Shown here one piece after another: positions 34,546-49,500 of a stretch of 56,347 nt of DNA. The stretch is from assembly GCA_027575765.1 (NCBI GenBank), contig JANBPT010000208.1, forward strand, positions 1-56,347. Direction: 5' to 3'. Source of the DNA: Tieghemiomyces parasiticus (Eukaryota > Kickxellomycota > Dimargaritomycetes > Dimargaritales > Dimargaritaceae). The position numbers were made by a program, and so were the translations under genes. The notes beneath the pieces were generated by a model, which was not told the origin of the DNA, ran no database searches, and was given only the letters and a program-made list of their open reading frames with translations. Within the stretch, counting starts at the first letter, position 1; every line of letters begins with the position of its first letter.

Positions 34546-37500
34546 GGGTGTCTAGCTGGGCTTCTGTAGCGTCGAGAAGTGGGAAGTCGGCGGGGCAGTA
34601 CACGGCCGCAGAGCCACTGACAAGGTCGGTCAGCAGGCAGGCCAACTCGTCCCGCCAGATGTCAACCAGCCGCGTAGCCGTAGACTCACGGTGCAAGGCT
34701 GTATTGAAAGTCAGGCAGACCACAAGACCGCGATCGGCGTCCACTTTGCAGACGGCGTCCAGTATGCGGTTCCAAGCCTCGGTCTTGGCAACGTTTCCGG
34801 CATCCTCTCCGAGCAGTTCGTCGCGGGACCGCCAGAAGGCCTGGGCCGACTCCAGTTGTTCAAACCGGCCGAGGTAGTTGAAGAGCAAATCGGGCTTGGT
34901 GACAGACGGGCCAGTCTCAGCCGATTTCGGGTAGCTTAGCAGACTGTAGGGGAAGCCGTGATTTGGTACGGCGCGGAGACGTTGCTTGACGTGACGCAAG
35001 CGAGCAAGGCGGGCACGGGTTGCGCTCTCGGCGGCGTCAGTCGCACCAGGTAGGATCGGCGGGTGGAATGGAAGCGGGTACGTTACGGTGAACCAGCCTA
35101 CGGTGCGGGACAAATCAATGGCGTCGTCCCACGGGTGGCGGCCGTGGCTCTCGAGTTCAATTTCCAATGAATCTGTGGAAAAAACGTGTTGCACTGCGGC
35201 TACCAGGGCAGCCACCATGAGTTCCTGCGGTTTCACGTCGGCCACGGTGCTGAGCTGGCAGAAGAGCTGATCGGTGAGGGTGGGGCCCAAGGCGCGCTCC
35301 AAGGACCGGCAGGCCGCAAGAGGTACGTAGGCGCGACGGTCCACATCAAAGTCAAGCGGAATGGGGGTCACCGGTGGGTAAGCGGGCCAGGTCGTGGCGA
35401 GCTGAGTTTGGGCGTGGCTCTCCAGGAGTGCGGCCCACTGGCGGAAGGCCATGGACTTGGGTGGGAGCTCACGACCGCAGAGGAGGGCCTCCAGGTCCTC
35501 CAGCATGATGCGCCAGGAAACCAGGTCGAGGGCAAAGTGGTGGACGGTGACGAAGAGGTACGTGCCGGCGTGGGGGGCTCCAGCAGCGATCGTGACCAGG
35601 CCCACAGCCAGGATGGGACCCTGTGCCAGGGACAGGGTGGTCTGTTCGGCGTGGACCCAAGCGCTGAGGGAGTCAAGGTCGGGAAATGTTTCTTCCGTGA
35701 GTCGCACAAACGGGGTCAGATCCGCCGCGGTGGCCTCGCCCGTGTTCGACACAGGCGGGACGTTCTGCTGCCAGTCACCCCGGGAATTCCGCGTCAAGCG
35801 GACGCGCAACATATCGTGATGGCGGACCAAGTAATGGAGGGCCTCGCGCACAGCATCCAACGTGAGTTCGGTGCGGCAGCCCAGTAGGAAAGACATGTTG
35901 AACTGGTCGATCCGTTTGAAGGGCTGGGACAGGAACCAGTGTTGAATCGGGGTGAGTGGGACTAGGCCAAGCGGTGAGGCATCGGTGCGGTGCACGATAC
36001 TGTCAGCGGGGGCAGCGGCGAACCGTACCTGGCCGGCCAGCTGCGCCAGGATAGGAGTCTTGAACACCTGGGCCACCGTTACGTCTAGACCGGCGCGCTT
36101 GGCCCGAGACACAAGCTGGATGGCCGAGATGGAGTCGCCTCCTAGTTCAAAAAAGGAGGCATTGGCGTTACAGGTGGCCGGATCCACATTCAGGGTGGCG
36201 GCCAGGGCATCAACCAAGGCGCCGAGAACGGCTGGGTCGCAGGCGTACAACGTGGCACGCCCCGTGGCCGCCGTTGGCAGGGGTCGACCGGCGAGTTGGC
36301 GACGATCCACCTTTCCGTTACTGGTCAAGGGCATTGTAGCCAGGGTGATCAAGTGGTGCGGGACCATGTAGGCTGGGAGGCGGGCGCCGAGCTGATCGGA
36401 GACGGCCGTACAGTCTATGGTGGTGGTGTCGCCCGACGACGGTGCCAGGTAGAGGACCAGCTGCTGGTCCTTGACAACTGCAGCGGCCTGCGCGACCGCC
36501 GGGTCCAGCTCGGCGGTGCTCTCGAGCTCGCCTAGTTCGATGCGGAACCCGCGCAGTTTGACCTGGGAATCGCTGCGCCCCAGGATTTGAATGCCGCCGT
36601 CGGGGAGCCAGCGGCCCAGGTCGCCCGTACGGTAGATTCGACCGGGGCCGAAAGGATTGGGGAGAAACACCCGCTCGGTCAGATCAGGCCGTTGCCAGTA
36701 GCCAGGGCTGAGCCCGCGACCGGCCAGGTACAATTCACCGGTAACACCCGCCGGGACGGGGCGGAGCGCCTCATCCAACACGTAGCAGGCGGTGTTGGCT
36801 AGCGGAATACCGACACTAACTAGCCGACCAGGTAGGACCCGCCCGGTGTGGGAGCCGATACTGACCTCAGACGGGCCGTAGGCATTGTAGAACGTGCATC
36901 GGCCGGCCCAACGCTGAACGAGGGAGTACGGGAGAGGCTCCCCGGCAGTGGCCACCACCTGCAAGTTGGGGTAGTCGGCTGGATCGAGGATAGCTAGCGC
37001 GGACGGCGTGCAGATGAGATTGGTGACGCGGCGAGCGGTCAGCGAGAAGTCTTCCTCGCGTAGGACCAGGGTAGCCCCGTTAGCCAAGGTGGTAAACGTT
37101 TCGGAGATGCAGCCGTCGAAGGCCACGTTTAGGAACTGCATAACGCGGGTTCCCGGTCCGTTAGAAAAGTTGTGCGGGGCGTGGCGCACAAAGTTGACGA
37201 TGCCGCGGTGGCGGATGGGAACGCCCTTGGGACGGCCGGTGGTGCCCGAGGTGAATATAACGTAGGCTAAGTCGTTGGGGTCAACCATGGTGTCGATCAG
37301 GGGGACATCGGGGACCGCTATGAGGTCATCGAGGCAACCCACGCGAGCGGGCTCCACGCCCAACGTCTCCGTCACGAAGTTGTAGTGGGCTGCCGTGGTG
37401 AGCACGATGGGTGTGTCCAGTTCGTGTAGCATGTGACGCAGCCGGTCAGCAGCGTTGCTGGCCTCCATGGGACAATAGGCCCCCCCCGCGAGGAGAGTGC

Positions 37501-40500
37501 CAAGGAGACCAAATACCATCGCCGGGCATCGGTCAATAACCAATGCCACCGGCCGATTGCGGGCCAGTCCTCGGTCCTGCAGCCAGTGGGCGACTCGAGA
37601 CCCCATTTGGTGCAGCTCGGCGTAGGTCCACCGCTGGTCGATATACTCCAGGGCGACAGCGTCTGGGTCCCGTTGGGCCTGGCGCACTACCCAGTTGTGG
37701 AGGCCGATCTCGAGGTCCGGGGAGTCGTCCGTGGGTCCTTCGGCCCAGGTGTGCAGGACGAGCTGGGCCTCCGCAGGGGGCAGTGTGAAGAGGTCGGCCA
37801 CGCATTGATCGGGGGATGCTTGGACCAGCCGAGTCAGAATGTCGTCGAGGGCGGCAGCCATGTGTTCAACGTAGACGGGGAGGTAGCGGGTCGCGTCATA
37901 GAGTAACCGCACACGAAGGTGGCCATTGGCGGGGTCCTCAACGAAACAAACCGATAGCGGATATTCAGTGAACTCGTGGCCCTCGCCACGGTCGTACCGG
38001 ATCTCGGGCTCCTCAGTGGCCGGGGTCTCAGCCACAGGGTAGTTTTCGTACACCAGAAGCGACTGGAACAGGTCGGTTTGGGAGGCCACTCCGGCCCATG
38101 CCTTGACGTCGACCAGGCGATGGTGTTCGTGCGGGATCATGCGGCCTGCGTCCCGGTGTAGCGTACGGAGCCAGGCCTGGACGGAAGCCTCCGCTGGGAA
38201 TCGCACCCGGACTGCGACGGTGTTGATACACATGCCCACTAGCCGCTCCACATCCAGTATGGGTACGTTGCGGCCAGACACTACCACGCCAAAGGTGACC
38301 TCGGAGGCGTTTCCAACGTAGCGGGCCAGCAGTAGACCCCACAGGGCACGCAGCACGGTGGCCACGGTGAGGTCCTGACGGCGGGTGAAGGCTGTGAGCT
38401 GGTCCAGCGGGGTGCTAAACGTGAGCCAGTGGGACTGAGACACCGCAGGGACGTCGGTGGAGCCGCCATTATCCCCCCGGCTCTCCTCGGTTGATTCAAT
38501 TAAAACCGGGTCCACCGGGAGCTGGATGGCCGGGGTCGGAAGCACGTTATCTAGGTATGTCTGCCAGAAAGTTTGGGCTTGGGCAGGGCTCTGCTCAGTA
38601 AGATAGCGCACGAAGGGGTGGAACTGGACAGGTGGGTCCAGCGGTATCGCATGGTAAAAAGCCAAGGACTCTGCCAGCAGCCGACTATTGGACCAGCCGT
38701 CGAGCAGAGTGTGGTGGACAGTGAATATGCAGCGGTGGCGTGCCGATCCGGTGGTCAGCACGGCCACCCGCACCAGCGGTCCGTCGAGGGTAAATCCGCA
38801 CTGGCGGTCAGCGGCGATGAAGGCTGCCTCCCGGTCCGACAGCTCCACAGGTGGACAGTCGGTCCAGTCAGCGACGTGCCAGTTCATGCGGGCCGTCCGG
38901 AGCACGAATTGCAGGAGGGTCACCCCAGGGAGCTGGTCGGTGGCATGGAGACGTGTACGGAGGGCCTCGTAGCGTGCCGTCAGGTCGTTCCAAACCCCGC
39001 GGTACCGTTCGAGGTCGAGGTTGCCGACAATGTCGAACACCATCTGAACCAGGTAGGCCGAGGGATCCTGCATGGTGCGGACCACCAGCCCTTCCTGGAG
39101 TGGCGTGGCCGGCAGAATGCGCTCGACGTCACCGGGGGAAAAGCCACCGGCGGTGCTGGCCTCCTGCAACAACATGTCCAGGGAATCCTGCGAACAAGGG
39201 AGCAGGGGAACGTCCACGGGAGCCAGGCAAGACACCGGGGCGGTCGCAGGGTGGCCGGTGGCAAAAGTGGAAAGGTGAGTGGCCCATTGCTTCAGCAGTT
39301 GGCGCACCGTCGCCTGGTGGTGGACTGAAGGACAGTGCCGGATAGCCAATTCCAAACGATCCCCCACATGGCGGCAGTTGAGTTCCAGCAGGTATGGCCA
39401 TGCCTCTTCAGCATCTAGGTCGCAGGCGTCGGGAAGTAGCTCGGACCGGGCATGGAATGGTGCGTCGGCGGCCTCGAGGTCTTCGAAACGGCCCAGGTAG
39501 TTGAAAGCCACGCGACCGTAGGAAAGTCGAGCGGAATCAGGGCCAAGGTACTTGCGCATACCAAAAGCCAGGCCGGCATGAGGGGCACCGCGCAGGCCTT
39601 GCTTAGCAGAACGGAGGGCAGCCGTCAGAGGGTGCTGGGCATCATTACGGAAGGTGACAGGGTAGATGGCGGTGAACCAACCTACGGTACGGGACAGATC
39701 AAGCGGGCCGAAAGGCTGGCGCCCATGGCCCTCGACATCGACTTGCATACTGGGAGCCCCGTAGTGATCCAGGTAAGCAGCAGCGAACCCGGCCAGTAGT
39801 AGTTCCACTGGTTGAGCGGACCAGGTGACGGCGGTGGGACCCAGGAACAGGGCCCCTGTGATGTCGGAGGATAGTTCAAGGGTTTCGTTCACCCGCGCGC
39901 CCACGAGGTTGACTGTCAACGGATCGGCGACGTCGGTATCGGCATAAAGGGCCACAATCTCGGTGGACTCGGTCGGCCACGTTACCTGGTCAGCATACTC
40001 ACGTAGGTGAGCGGACCAGGCAAGGTACGACACAGTTTTTTTCGGGAGGGTGGTGGTGGGTTCCTTCAGTAGCATGGCAAGGTCCTCGAGTAGAATGCGC
40101 CACGAGACCAGGTCCACGGCCAGGTGGTGCACGCTCCAGAAGAGCCATTGGGTCTTCGGATCGGTATGGAAGACACCGGCCACACTGACGGGGCCCGTGT
40201 CCAGGCGGATACGGTCGGTAAGGGCGACGCAGGCGGTTGGGAGGTCGGCCAAGGGTATCGGATCTTCTCGCACCGCGACTAGCAGGTCCTCGTCGACAGC
40301 TATGGCGGCTGGGAGTTGCGGGGCCCAGCTTGAGCCCTCAGCCGGGGTCGGATTAAATCGAACGCGCAGGATATCGTGGTGAGTGACAAGGCGGCAGAGA
40401 GCGGCCGTGATGGCAGCGGGGTCGTGGGGCACGGTAAGTTCCAGGAGGAAACTCTGGTTAAAACGGTGCACGTTAACAAGGCCCAGGTCCCAGAACCAAG

Positions 40501-43500
40501 ACTGTACTGGAGTCAGGTCAAAGGGGCCAACGACGGGGTCCTGGACTACCAAGTCAACCACCGCGTCACCAATCACATCCGCTACGGCAGCAAGGCCATA
40601 GGGGGTCGGGTGGTCGAACACCTGGCCTACGGTGGCCGTCACGCCAGCATCGCGCAGACGTGCCACGTAGCGGATGGCTGATATGGAGTCCCCGCCCAGT
40701 TGGAAAAAGGATGCATGCAACCCGACGCGGGTTGGGTCGAGGTGAAGGGAAGCTGCCATGGCGGTCACGACGCGCCGCTGGACATCATCTTGAGGTAGAC
40801 TGGCGTCGCACTGGTTGCTAGCTTCCTCGGCCTCAACCGCCATCTCTGCTGCAACGACGTGGCGGTTCAGCGCGGCCCGGTCGACTTTGTTATTGGCGGT
40901 GGTAGGCAAACTCGACAGAGAATAGATACGGTGCGGAACCATGTAGGTGGGCAACTTAGCGGCGAGGAGGTCGTGGGCGGCCGTCGTGTCAACCTCTGCG
41001 GGTGCGACGCAGGCATAGATACGATCGCGGTGGACCAGGGCCGCCCCAGCGTCGACGCCAGGGCACTGGCTTAGGACAGCATCAATCTCTCCCAGCTCGA
41101 TACGGAAACCGCGAACCTTAACGAAGTCGCCCGTCCGGCCCATATACTGGAGGGCGCCGTCGGCCAACCAGCGCACGAGGTCACCCGTGCGGTAAAGCTT
41201 ACCCGGGCCAAATGGATTCGCGCAAAAGGCTTGGGCATCAAGATCGGGCCGGTGGAGATATCCGCGGGCCAAGTTCGGACCGCCTAGAAATAGTTCGCCG
41301 ACGGCGCCAGTTGGGACCAGGCGGAGGAGGGCGTCCAGGACGTAGCAAACGGAACCGGCGATCGGCCGGCCAAGCGTGATGGGCCTGCCAGGCTCCACCC
41401 GACCGACATGCGTACACACGGTGGCTTCGGACGGTCCGTAGAGGTTGTACATGGGGAAGCGGGCGGCCCAACGGTCAGCCAGCGGCTGCGGTAGGGGCTC
41501 GGCTGCAGTCATCAGCCGGCCTACCCGGCCAAACTCTGCCGGGTCGAAGGCAGCTAGGAGAGATGGAGTCAGGGCCACCACGTCGATGTTGTCGAAACTG
41601 GCAGAAATGGGCGGGTTGAGGACCAGTGTCCCGCCATTGGCCAGACAGGAGTATATGTCATTGACGCACCCATCGAAGGCCAGGTTGAATAGTTGGAGGA
41701 CGCGTTCACCGCGCTGGACACCCAGATTGTGCGGCGGGGACTGTACCAGATTCGCCAGGCCACGGTGAAGGATCTGGACGCCCTTAGGTCGACCGGTACT
41801 GCCCGAGGTGTACACAATGTAGACCAAGTCGTCGGGTGAGGGCAGGGGAAGTGAGACGTTCGGCTCCGCCACATCGCCGGCCAAGTCGGCAAAGGTGGTG
41901 TAGTGCCACCCGTTCTTCGTGTTGCCAGCAGGCCCAGGGCCGAGGTACGTACAGGTACCTGCAATGTCCACCACAACGGGGCAAGCGCATTCAGTGAGGA
42001 GGGCGATTTGACGGTCAGCGGGGTTGGTCGCGTCGATCGGCACGTAGGCAAATCCGGCGCGCAGAACGCCAAGCATGGCAACGATCGTGGCTGGGTGGCG
42101 AGTTACTAGCAGGCCAATCACCACTGAAGTGTGCGGGTCAGTGGCGACCAGGGTTAACAGCTGGTGGGCAATACGCCCGGCAGTCGTCCAGAGGGTGGCG
42201 TAGGTGGTCTGGTCTAAACCCTGCTCGATGGCCACGTGATCTGGAAGCTCAGTAGACCACGCATGGATCAAGTCCACGACCGTAACGTTAGGCTCAGCCA
42301 GAGCGGCCGGTTGACTCCACGCCAGAAGTTCACGCTCCTGCTCGAGTCGAGTGAGGGCCAGCTGAGCCAGCGTGGTTTCCGTCGAGGGATGCAAATGAGT
42401 TTCAAGTGCGACCGCGATCAGACCGATATAGCGGGTCAGCGCCGCAGCCAAGTGGCCCACATAGACCCCGTCGACCTCGGCCGTCTTGTATGTGAGACGA
42501 ACACAAAGGCTGCCTGCCGGGTCATCAAAGAAACAACCCGACACTGGGTATTCGGTGAATTCGTCGGCGGTCACATCCGTGAGGGCTACGGCAGCGGGAT
42601 CGGCTTCATTGGTATCGCTGGGATAATTTTCGTACACCAAGATGGTGTTAAACAGTGTAGCACGGCCCTCGGCAGGATCGATCCAGCGGGAAATGTCGGC
42701 CAGACTGCTGTGTTCGAATGCAGTAACCTGTGCCGAATGATCTCCCACCGTCCGGAGGAAGGCAAGCAGAGAGACCCCGGGGTCCACAGTGGCCCGGAAG
42801 GGAATAGTGTTGATACAGAATCCCATCAGGTGTTCTATCCCGTCGACGGGGACGGCACGGCCAGCTACGGTCACCCCAAAGACAACGTCGGTTTGGCCCG
42901 TGTAGGCGTGGAGGAGGAGGGCCCAAGCGGCACGAAGCAGTGAGGAGACGGTCAGGCCATGGTGCTCGGCGCGACGGCGGAGGGCCCCGGCGTCAGGGTA
43001 CAAGGAGTGTAGCAACTCGGCATCCCGAAGCCGTTCGGGTGGCGCCAAGGGGGCGGGTAGTCGGAGTTGGGTACCTTCCTTTGGGACCCCCGTTAAAAAA
43101 TCAGACCAGAATTTACGGGCCTGAGCAGGATTCTGACCGCCAAGGTGACGGACAAACGCTTCGTAGGGAACAGCGGCTGGTAGAGTGGCGAAGTCCGCGG
43201 TAGCGGTAAGGGCTAGGTGCAGTTCCCGCAGTAGAATGCCGTTAGACCAACCGTCCAGGATGGCGTGGTGACTGGTAAGTACGCACCGGATGCGATTCGT
43301 GGATTCGGCGACGGTGGTGAGACGCAACATGGGAGCGAGCTGAACGTGGAAACCGCGCTGTCGGTCCGCGGCTAGGTAACCCGCCTCGCCGTCGTGACCT
43401 AATTCTGACCATGACGCGGCGTCGAACCAAGGGAATTCGGTGTTCCGAGTCACGACCTGAACCGCTTCGGTATAGCGTCCGAATCCTTCGAGGAGAAACC

Positions 43501-46500
43501 GAGTGCGAAGAATTGGGTGCCGCCGCACTACCGCCTGGAGGGCAGTATAGACGCGATCTCGAACCGTCAGGCCGCGCAGGGTAAAACTAAGCTGCAAGGC
43601 ATATTCCGCAGGGCGGCGCGTGGTCACGGCTAGTAGACCGGCCTGGAGCGGAGTGCAGGGGTAAACAGTTTCGACCATAGCGGTGGACAGGCTGTGGCGA
43701 GTGAGTTCCGTCTCAAATGCCAGGAGGTCAACGGTGGTTATCGCGGGAAGCAGGGGGAAATCCAGCGGAACCCAGTAGCGGTGATGCGGGGTTATCGTGA
43801 GTTGCTTGGTCAGCCGGTCCATCTCGTCCGTAAGCGCGGATTGGAACTTGGCCATGACCGGCGGTGCGAACATGGACGGGGGGTAAGTCACCTCCACGGC
43901 CAGTGTGCCATCATCGGTCACCAGCACGACGACATCGAGGAGGTGTGCGCGAAGCTCCGCGCCGTCCATCTCGGACACCAGGTGGCGCAAGTCGAAGCGT
44001 GGGCGCCAGGGAGCGGTACCCTGGGCGGTGAGCGCTTGATTATTGACGGTTTGACCGAGGAAGTTAAAGGCCACGTCGCCGGGGTGGTAACCCTCCGCCG
44101 TTGGGTCTACGGCGGCAAAGCGGCGGACGCTGGCGCGCAATTCGTCTTGAGTCGCCTCGCGCACAGCAGCCTTGGCGGCGCGGATCCACGCGGCCGGACC
44201 CGACGATGCAGGTATCACAGGGGCCAAGGCCAGCACCGTGGTGAACCAGCCCACCGTCCGGGCCAGGTCTTGGGTTGGCAGCCAGGGTCGACGCCCGTGA
44301 CCCTCGGTGTCAATTACAGGGGAGGGTTGGTCTGGTTGCCACCGATGAAAGGCGGCAGCCAGTGCTGCAATCAGCAAGTCAGTGGTCTGCAGGCCCGGGG
44401 TTGGACAGAGTAGACGGTGGGAGGTCTCCGTAGCGATACCTATACGTATGGTTCGGGCCTGCCCCACAGTGTTAGTCACTAGGAGGTTGGGGTCAATGGT
44501 CGACGCCCAGCTGGTGATCTGACTGAGGTTGGCGCCTGGGGTATCATCGTCGGCTGTACTTTGGTGACCGTGCTGGTTTAGGGCTGCCGCCCAGTCCGGG
44601 AAGGGAAGCGTGGCGGGCACTGGACCTGCGCCGTTAAGTGCAGCGGCCAGGTCCTCAAGCAGTGTTGACCAGGACACCAGATCGACCACCAGGTGGTGGA
44701 CACTGAGGATCAGTAGACCGGCATCAGCCTCGGAAACTTGGAGAATTCCGGCGCTCAGGAGGGGTCCCGTGTGGATATTAATGGCCGCATGGACCTCTGC
44801 TACCGCCGCCGGGAGGTCAGCCAGCTCCGCTTGCCGCTTAATGACCGAGACTGGGGCTGCCTCCTCGGGGGCGAGGTAGGTCTGAGTCCAGACTGGCAAG
44901 GACGACTCGGTCTGGAGAGTAAAGGTGGCGCGCAGCATTGGGTGGGTGTCGCGCACCTGCGTGAGGGCCTGTTGGATAACGTCACGACCAACCGGGCGGG
45001 TGAGTTCGAAGACAAAGGTCTGGTTGAAGCGGTGCACGTTGCGGAAGCGGCGGACACTCAGGAACCACCGCTGGATCGGAGTAAGAGGGAATGCCTGGCC
45101 AGGCATAACGGTCGGACTTGGCCGGCTCTCGTGCGCAGACGCGTGGGCCACCATACAGGACTGAGCGGTCTTCCCGAGTGGGTCTCCGCGGAGGAGATCG
45201 GGAACAGCAATTTGCCAGCCCAGCTGGCGGCAGCGGGATGCAGTCTGAATGGCAGAGATAGAGTCTCCCCCCACGCGGTAGAAATTGTGGGCCATGTCGA
45301 TATGGTCAGCTGCAATGCCAAGGACCGCGGCCAGGACCTCGCGAAGCACGCGGGCCTGACCGCTGAGCGCCAGGGCGGCCGATGGTAGCAAAGCTGTCTG
45401 CTCTAAGAGGGACCGCAGTTGCTGGTAGTCAACCTTACCGTTAACCGTCAGAGGCAAAGTCTGAAGGGTCAGGATGCGGGAGGGCAGCATATAGTGCGGT
45501 AGGTGATCAGCCAGGTCCCGTCGAACGGCGGCCTCGTCAAGCTCATTGGGGGCGGCCACAAAGGCGGCAAGTTGGGCACGGTGCACAAGGGCTACGGCGG
45601 CCTTCACCTCGGAACGAAGGCGGAGACAGCTCTCAACCTCGGCCAATTCGATCCGGAACCCGCGCAGCTTCACCTGTTCGTCGATCCGACCGACGTACAG
45701 AACCTGGCCGTCGGCAGTCCAGCGCCCCAGATCGCCCGTGTGATATAGTTTGCCTGGTCCGAACGGGTTGGGTACAAACTTGGTTTCGGTAAGCTCGGGC
45801 TGGTTGTAATACCCCAGGGCGAGGTTTTGTCCACCCAGCATAATCTCGCCGGTGACGCCAATGGGCACTGGCCGGAGGGCCGGGTCCACGATGTAACAGG
45901 TGGTGTTGGCCAAGGGCTTGCCGATGGTGATGGGTCGGCCGGGATATACCCGACCAATGTGGCTGCATATGGTGGCCTCGGTGGGGCCGTAGTAGTTGTA
46001 CAGCTCGACACGATCTGCCCACTGGTCCGCGAGGGCCGCCGGGAGGGGCTCGGCGGCCACGCCAATGATCTGTAGCTGTGGGTGATCGGACGGGTCGACG
46101 GCGGCCAGCATGGACGGGGTGACGACGGCGGTATCCACGGTAGCTAATCCTGCCAGCAGCCCCTCAGTATCCGTCGGGAGCACCAAGGTACCACCATGAC
46201 ATAGAGCGATGAAGGCAATGTGTAGGAACCCGTCGAAGCCGGGGGCCATGGGGTGGAGGATTCGGGTACCCGGCCGGGGGCAGAGGGACCCGGCGTGGGC
46301 CATAGCCAAATTGGCTAGGCCGGCATGGGAAACCAAGACACCCTTTGGGACGCCAGTAGTGCCCGAGGTGAAGATTAGGTACGCGGGCTGGTCCAAGCGC
46401 AGGTTTACCATGGGTGCGGTGGGCGAGACGGGTAGGGTATCCACATCCGGTAGGGTGAACGGCAGGACCGGCACGGACAGATGGTCCGGAGGAGCAAAGG

Positions 46501-49500
46501 CGGTGATATTAACGATCAAGCGGCAGTCGGCGGTCTGCAGGATAAAGTCGCGACGTTTGGGGGGGAGCTGGGCGTCAATCGGAACGTATACAGCCCCAAG
46601 ATGCCACAGGCCTAGCAATGTTACAAGGAGGGCCGGATGGCGCTGCACAATTACGGCCACACGGTCACCGGCGGTGACGCCGAGTCCTTGGAGCTTCCCG
46701 GCCAGAGTGGCGGAGTGCCGGATGAGGTCAGCGTAGGTCACAGAGCAGGCGCTGTGTTGGATGGCCACGGTGCCGGCGAACCGGGACATGCGCTCACGGA
46801 GCAGGGTGGGGAGGGAGGCGTCGGCGGGGAAAGGGTGGGTGGTGGCCGCGGCGTCGTGACTGAAGTGGTCCAGAATTAGCGAGAGCTCGGCCGGGGCCAC
46901 CAAATCCAGCGTATCGAGAGACTGGGCCGGCTGGGCCACAGCGGCCTCGACGAAATGGACAAAGTTGGCAAGAAGTCGCCGAGCATGGTCCGTAGTGAAT
47001 AGCCAGGCAGCGGATGTGAGACACAGGAATGTGCGATCGGTCCGATCGACTTCCACGGTCAAGTGCAACTCCGACGTGGTGGTCGGAGCGATATCGTCCG
47101 GGCCGGGCTCGTCGGACAGCAAATCCCAACCACTTTTGCGTGTCGGTGAACGCCAGTCGCGGAATTCGAGGGTAACCTGGTGCGGGTACGCAAAACGAGG
47201 GTCCCAGCCAAGAGGCAGAGCAGTGATAGACGTGGCACCTTCGGGGGGCAGCGAAGGGGAATCATGTGCCAGGAGGTCTGCCAAACAGCGGCCAGTTGGG
47301 TGCGACAAGGTGGTAGTATGCAGTGCTGCGCACGGGCCCAGCACAGCATGCCCCTGGCCGAATAGGGATGGCCTACTCACCCCTTGGTGCACGTCCTGAC
47401 GGTGGCTGATTCGACTGACGAAGGCGCCCCACATAGTCCCCCACACGGCCACTAGATCCGTGTCGGTCTCCTCCGCGATACGGGCGAGGTCAGCTTGGGC
47501 GGCGGGCGTAAATTCGAGACGATGTTCCTGTGCCTCAGGAGCGAAGAGGGTCGGCCGGGGAAGGTCGGTAGGTAAATCGAGAGGAATGAATTCGGGGGCG
47601 AGGGACCGGTCGACGTTCGTAGCGGTTTTTTGGTTGGGATCGCCGGCGATAAGGTCAAGCAGCTGTGTGGGTTCGGCGGGGAGGGCCGGTCCCAGTCCCT
47701 CGTCGCTGAGGGCTTCGTAGGTGCGCATGAGCTGCACCAGGAACTGTGGCAGGGACGGCCCGTCCATGATGAGGACATGGAAAGCACAGGTCAAGCGGTT
47801 GCTGTCAGAAAGAGTCACCGCAAACAGTGGCAGGCGCTGGGGGTCAAAGCTGGGGCGCAGGGGGGCGTCGGATACATCGCACGTAGCCTGAGCATGCACG
47901 GACTGGACGACAGTAGGCCCCGTAGGTTGGAACGTGGTGCGTAGTATTTCGTGACGATCGGCCAGAGCGAGTACAGCGAGCTGAAGACGCTCCAGATTCA
48001 GTGTAGTGTCGGTGACACGGTAGGCGGCGCGTATCACCAGGGATGATGGCTCTTCAAGGTTACAGCGCAGCCAGCTGCGCCACTGCGCAGCTGACAAAGG
48101 CCCACTGCGTACCACATCGCCACAACCGTTCTCGGTCAAGCCGGAAGGGGCGATTGGGGAGGTATGGTCGGGGTTATCGATCAAGGTGGCCAGGTCACCC
48201 AATTGGCGGTTACGGTACAGGTCGGCGGGAGTCACCGGTAGGCCGAAGCGCGTGGTGATTAGGTAACAAAACTGGAAAAGGCATGGGATGGTGAATTCGC
48301 CCCCGGCCAACAAATCGGTCGTTACCGTCGCTAGCGGACCGGTGTGGCCGTCGGCGTTCGCCACCAGGGCGTGGTAGGTGAGGGCTAGCCAGTGCTGGGT
48401 GGGATTGAGGCCCGAGTTCTCAACCCTCAGTTGGAAGTAGAGGGGAGCGGCGCGCGAAAGAAATGACGGGTCCCAGTCGGCCAGCTCCGATCCGAAATAC
48501 TCGCCCACTGAAACAATCGCACTGGGTAGCAAGGGTGGCGGTAGGACACGCTGCAGTCCTTGCACCATAGTCGTAATGTCACTGTCCACCGCATCGACCC
48601 AGGCCAGAAGTCGCCCTGGTTCCACGGGCACGACATGGACACGAGCCGCACCGGTGGCTTCTAGGGCTTTCTTAAGGATGATCAAGGGGAAACGAAGGCC
48701 ACCACGCTCGGCAAAATGAGACTCTGATGTATCTGCAACCCAGCTACCCTGGAGTCCGGTCGGTACGGGCGGAACTACCAGGTCGCCCAGGGTCACGGTT
48801 GGCGTGGCGCTGATAAGGGTGGCCAATGCATGGTCGAGGCACCCGGCGACGTAGGCAGCGGCCTCGTTGCTGTAATGCGTACAGTGGTAGAACACCGTGA
48901 CGTCGTAACGGTCCCCGCGGTCACTGACCATCACGGCCAGCGGGAACTCGGTCACTTCGTAACCGATCCGATCCGTGATGCGTAGCGGACACTCAGGGTC
49001 AGCGGTCGGAGGCGGGTAGTTCTCAAAGACGAGCATGGTGCGGAAGAGCGGGGTGCCGTCTGTGTGGCCGGCGTGGCGAGTGACAGTAACGAGGGCGTCA
49101 TGCTCGCGTGGGATCATGCGAACCTGGTCATCATGGAGGGACTTGAGCCAGTCGAGTACGCTCGTTTGGTGAGCTAGGGCGACGCGGACAGGCAGGGTGT
49201 TGAGGCAGGGCCCGGCCAGGCTTTCAATTCCGTCGAAGCCCTGGTTACGACCGGACACCACCGAGCCGAAAGTAACGTCCTCACTGCCAGACAGGCGACC
49301 AAGCGCGAGGGCGAAGGCGCCACGTAGGAGGGCGGCAACCGTTAAGCCATGCTGCTGACTGAAACGGTGAAGCTTCGCCATGGGTAGCTGAAGGGGTGCA
49401 ATAAACTGAGCGGGCGGGGCAGCCTCGACAGTCGGTGGGCCCAGGTACGGCAGCGGGGTTGGTCGACTTCCGCGTAGGTAGTCGGCCCAGAACGTAGCCG

